Assembly: GCA_022113835.1 (NCBI GenBank)
Contig: JAILWY010000002.1
Span: 5,992,501-6,056,500 of the forward strand
Direction of reading: 5' to 3'
DNA length: 64,000 nt
DNA from: Atopsyche davidsoni
Lineage: Eukaryota > Arthropoda > Insecta > Trichoptera > Hydrobiosidae
Each line of letters opens with the position of its first letter. Positions within the stretch are counted from its first letter, which is position 1. Of this stretch, positions 62,750 through 64,000 are shown in pieces. Below the pieces are notes generated by a model that saw only the letters and a program-made list of their open reading frames with translations, was not told the DNA's origin and did not search any database. A program made the translations under genes and the position numbers.

Positions 62750-64000
62750 GCTTCGCCCGCCCTCTCTAGTTAAGGTTACGCTTCTTTAAGACAAAGCTAG
62801 GCGACACCGGTGACCTCGAGTCACATCACCCTGGAATTTGTTATTTAATGTTAGCCGGTTCGCCACAGTCGGGCAGCGGTGAGTTGTGGATATCCATCGG
62901 TACTGCTGAGCCGCATACCGAACCATCCGCGCCCCGCGCTCGGTTCATATTCGATTTCCTTCTTCATATAAGTATAATATATTTTTGTTTTTCATCTCTC
63001 GACTCTCCTACCGTATTAATTTTTGACAATCACCTTTTGCATCTATGGATATTTGGAGTGTCACGTAGTCAATCGACACCGAGGGCACGAAATATCGTAG
63101 ATGCGTTATCCCTGTCACACCCGGTTTTGAGAACGGCCTAAGTCCACAGGAAGCCTTCTTTTGGGAATAGACTTTTCGCTCAACTTTGGTAGTTGTCTTG
63201 GAGAGGAAACGACCACGCAATCGCCGCGACCATCAGATGCCACGAAGCGCGGGGCAGCGGTGTGGACTTTGAAGGTGTAGAATTTGTACGGTGATGGAGA
63301 TGTGGGTAGTTTTAAGTGATGGAGTTACCTCTGCGCCGGCCGCGCCCGCCCTTGCGGGTCTCCTTAGTGGACGGCGCTCAATTTGCGACGAGAACGAGGG
63401 AACTCCCGACGTCCGTCAGTTGCTCGGTCGTTTATCTTTCACTAGCGAGTTTAATATATAATTTCAATAGAGCCGTATTTATTTTTTTACAGAGCAAGCT
63501 TTCGGCGACGAGAGTCCCCCCGTAGACACGTCAAGTGTTAATATTATAGAGTGACTGCGGTATATTTACATGATAGTTCTAATTTGCAGTGCAGTACCTT
63601 TGAAAAGTAGTCTAGTTATTGTCGGTTGCCATAAAGTTAATATAGAGAAGTTGCTGCAAGAGTCGGAGGCCCTTCGGGCGCGGCCCGGCCGGCAGGGCCT
63701 CGCTCCCGGCCCCCGCCCGGGCCGCCGGCCGTCCACGGTCGGAATACTTATTCCTTTATTACCGAGAAGAGTACAAAATTTCAAAATAGCGTATCTAAAT
63801 TATTTAAGGGTAGTCAAATGCGGATTGAAGATATTGTTTTATCGTAATGTTAAAGTCGGGTTGCCATAGATTCATTTCCACCTCTGGGGCCGGATCCCGT
63901 TCCCGTTGAGCGTATCATGTTTCATACCATCGACATAGCCTTGTACTTTTGGCTGTGATATTTAATGTCGGTTGTCAATTTGTTGGTTTGGCCGGCCGGC
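62750..64000 (+). other. pasilla 3' untranslated region and downstream sequence
   Basis: No coding continuation is seen after the stop. I find no canonical AATAAA or ATTAAA signal up to the window end. Only weak variants occur (AATATA and AATAGA near 63450-63475), so the transcript end may lie outside the window or use a variant signal. CpG-rich patches lie at about 63320-63420 and 63660-63740. Open frames here (for example 62848-63141 and 63570-63869) show no family signature. Confidence 0.55.

Overview
The window is insect nuclear DNA. It reads as the 3' half of one large gene on the + strand, the Nova-family RNA-binding protein gene pasilla (ps), preceded by about 57 kb of mostly non-coding sequence. 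The organism is inferred, not proven. Short exons with GT-AG introns, a protein closest to what I know of insect Pasilla, an R1-type non-LTR retroelement tail, short non-autonomous DNA transposons and an AT-rich background with CpG-rich islands all fit an insect, most likely a moth or butterfly.

Right end (57394-62749 plus 3' UTR): eight + strand exons whose splice phases all agree encode KH1, KH2, a low-complexity linker with a conserved HIK/LRSAGY helical segment, and KH3, ending in a stop at 62747-62749. Including an optional 41-codon exon (59359-59481) the readable part is 525 residues, and 484 without it. That optional exon has clusters of YCAY, the binding motif of Nova/Pasilla, in both flanking introns, so the gene may control its own splicing. 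Exon 3 has two in-frame donors 12 bases apart.

An 84-base exon candidate at 46999-47082 has a good acceptor, a good donor, coding-like codons and exactly the phase needed to join the KH1 exon. It would extend the protein upstream across a 10.3 kb intron. The initiator exon and promoter are not resolved. CpG-rich blocks at 28.2-30.7 kb and 54.3-56.3 kb are the best places to look for one.

Mobile DNA: (1) a 5'-truncated R1-like non-LTR retrotransposon tail with poly(A) and a 12-bp target-site duplication (8428-9113); (2) a TA-target MITE of about 475 bp with perfect inverted repeats and four perfect TGACGTCA palindromes (5885-6367); (3) a 196-bp hAT MITE with an 8-bp target duplication (25316-25527); (4) a faint tRNA-Asp-like relic near 13602-13660. 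Many GC-rich microsatellites and minisatellites lie between them, including a recurrent (GGGGGC)n tract on the + strand. I see no second protein-coding gene. The many other open frames lie in CpG-rich or low-complexity DNA and look like chance.
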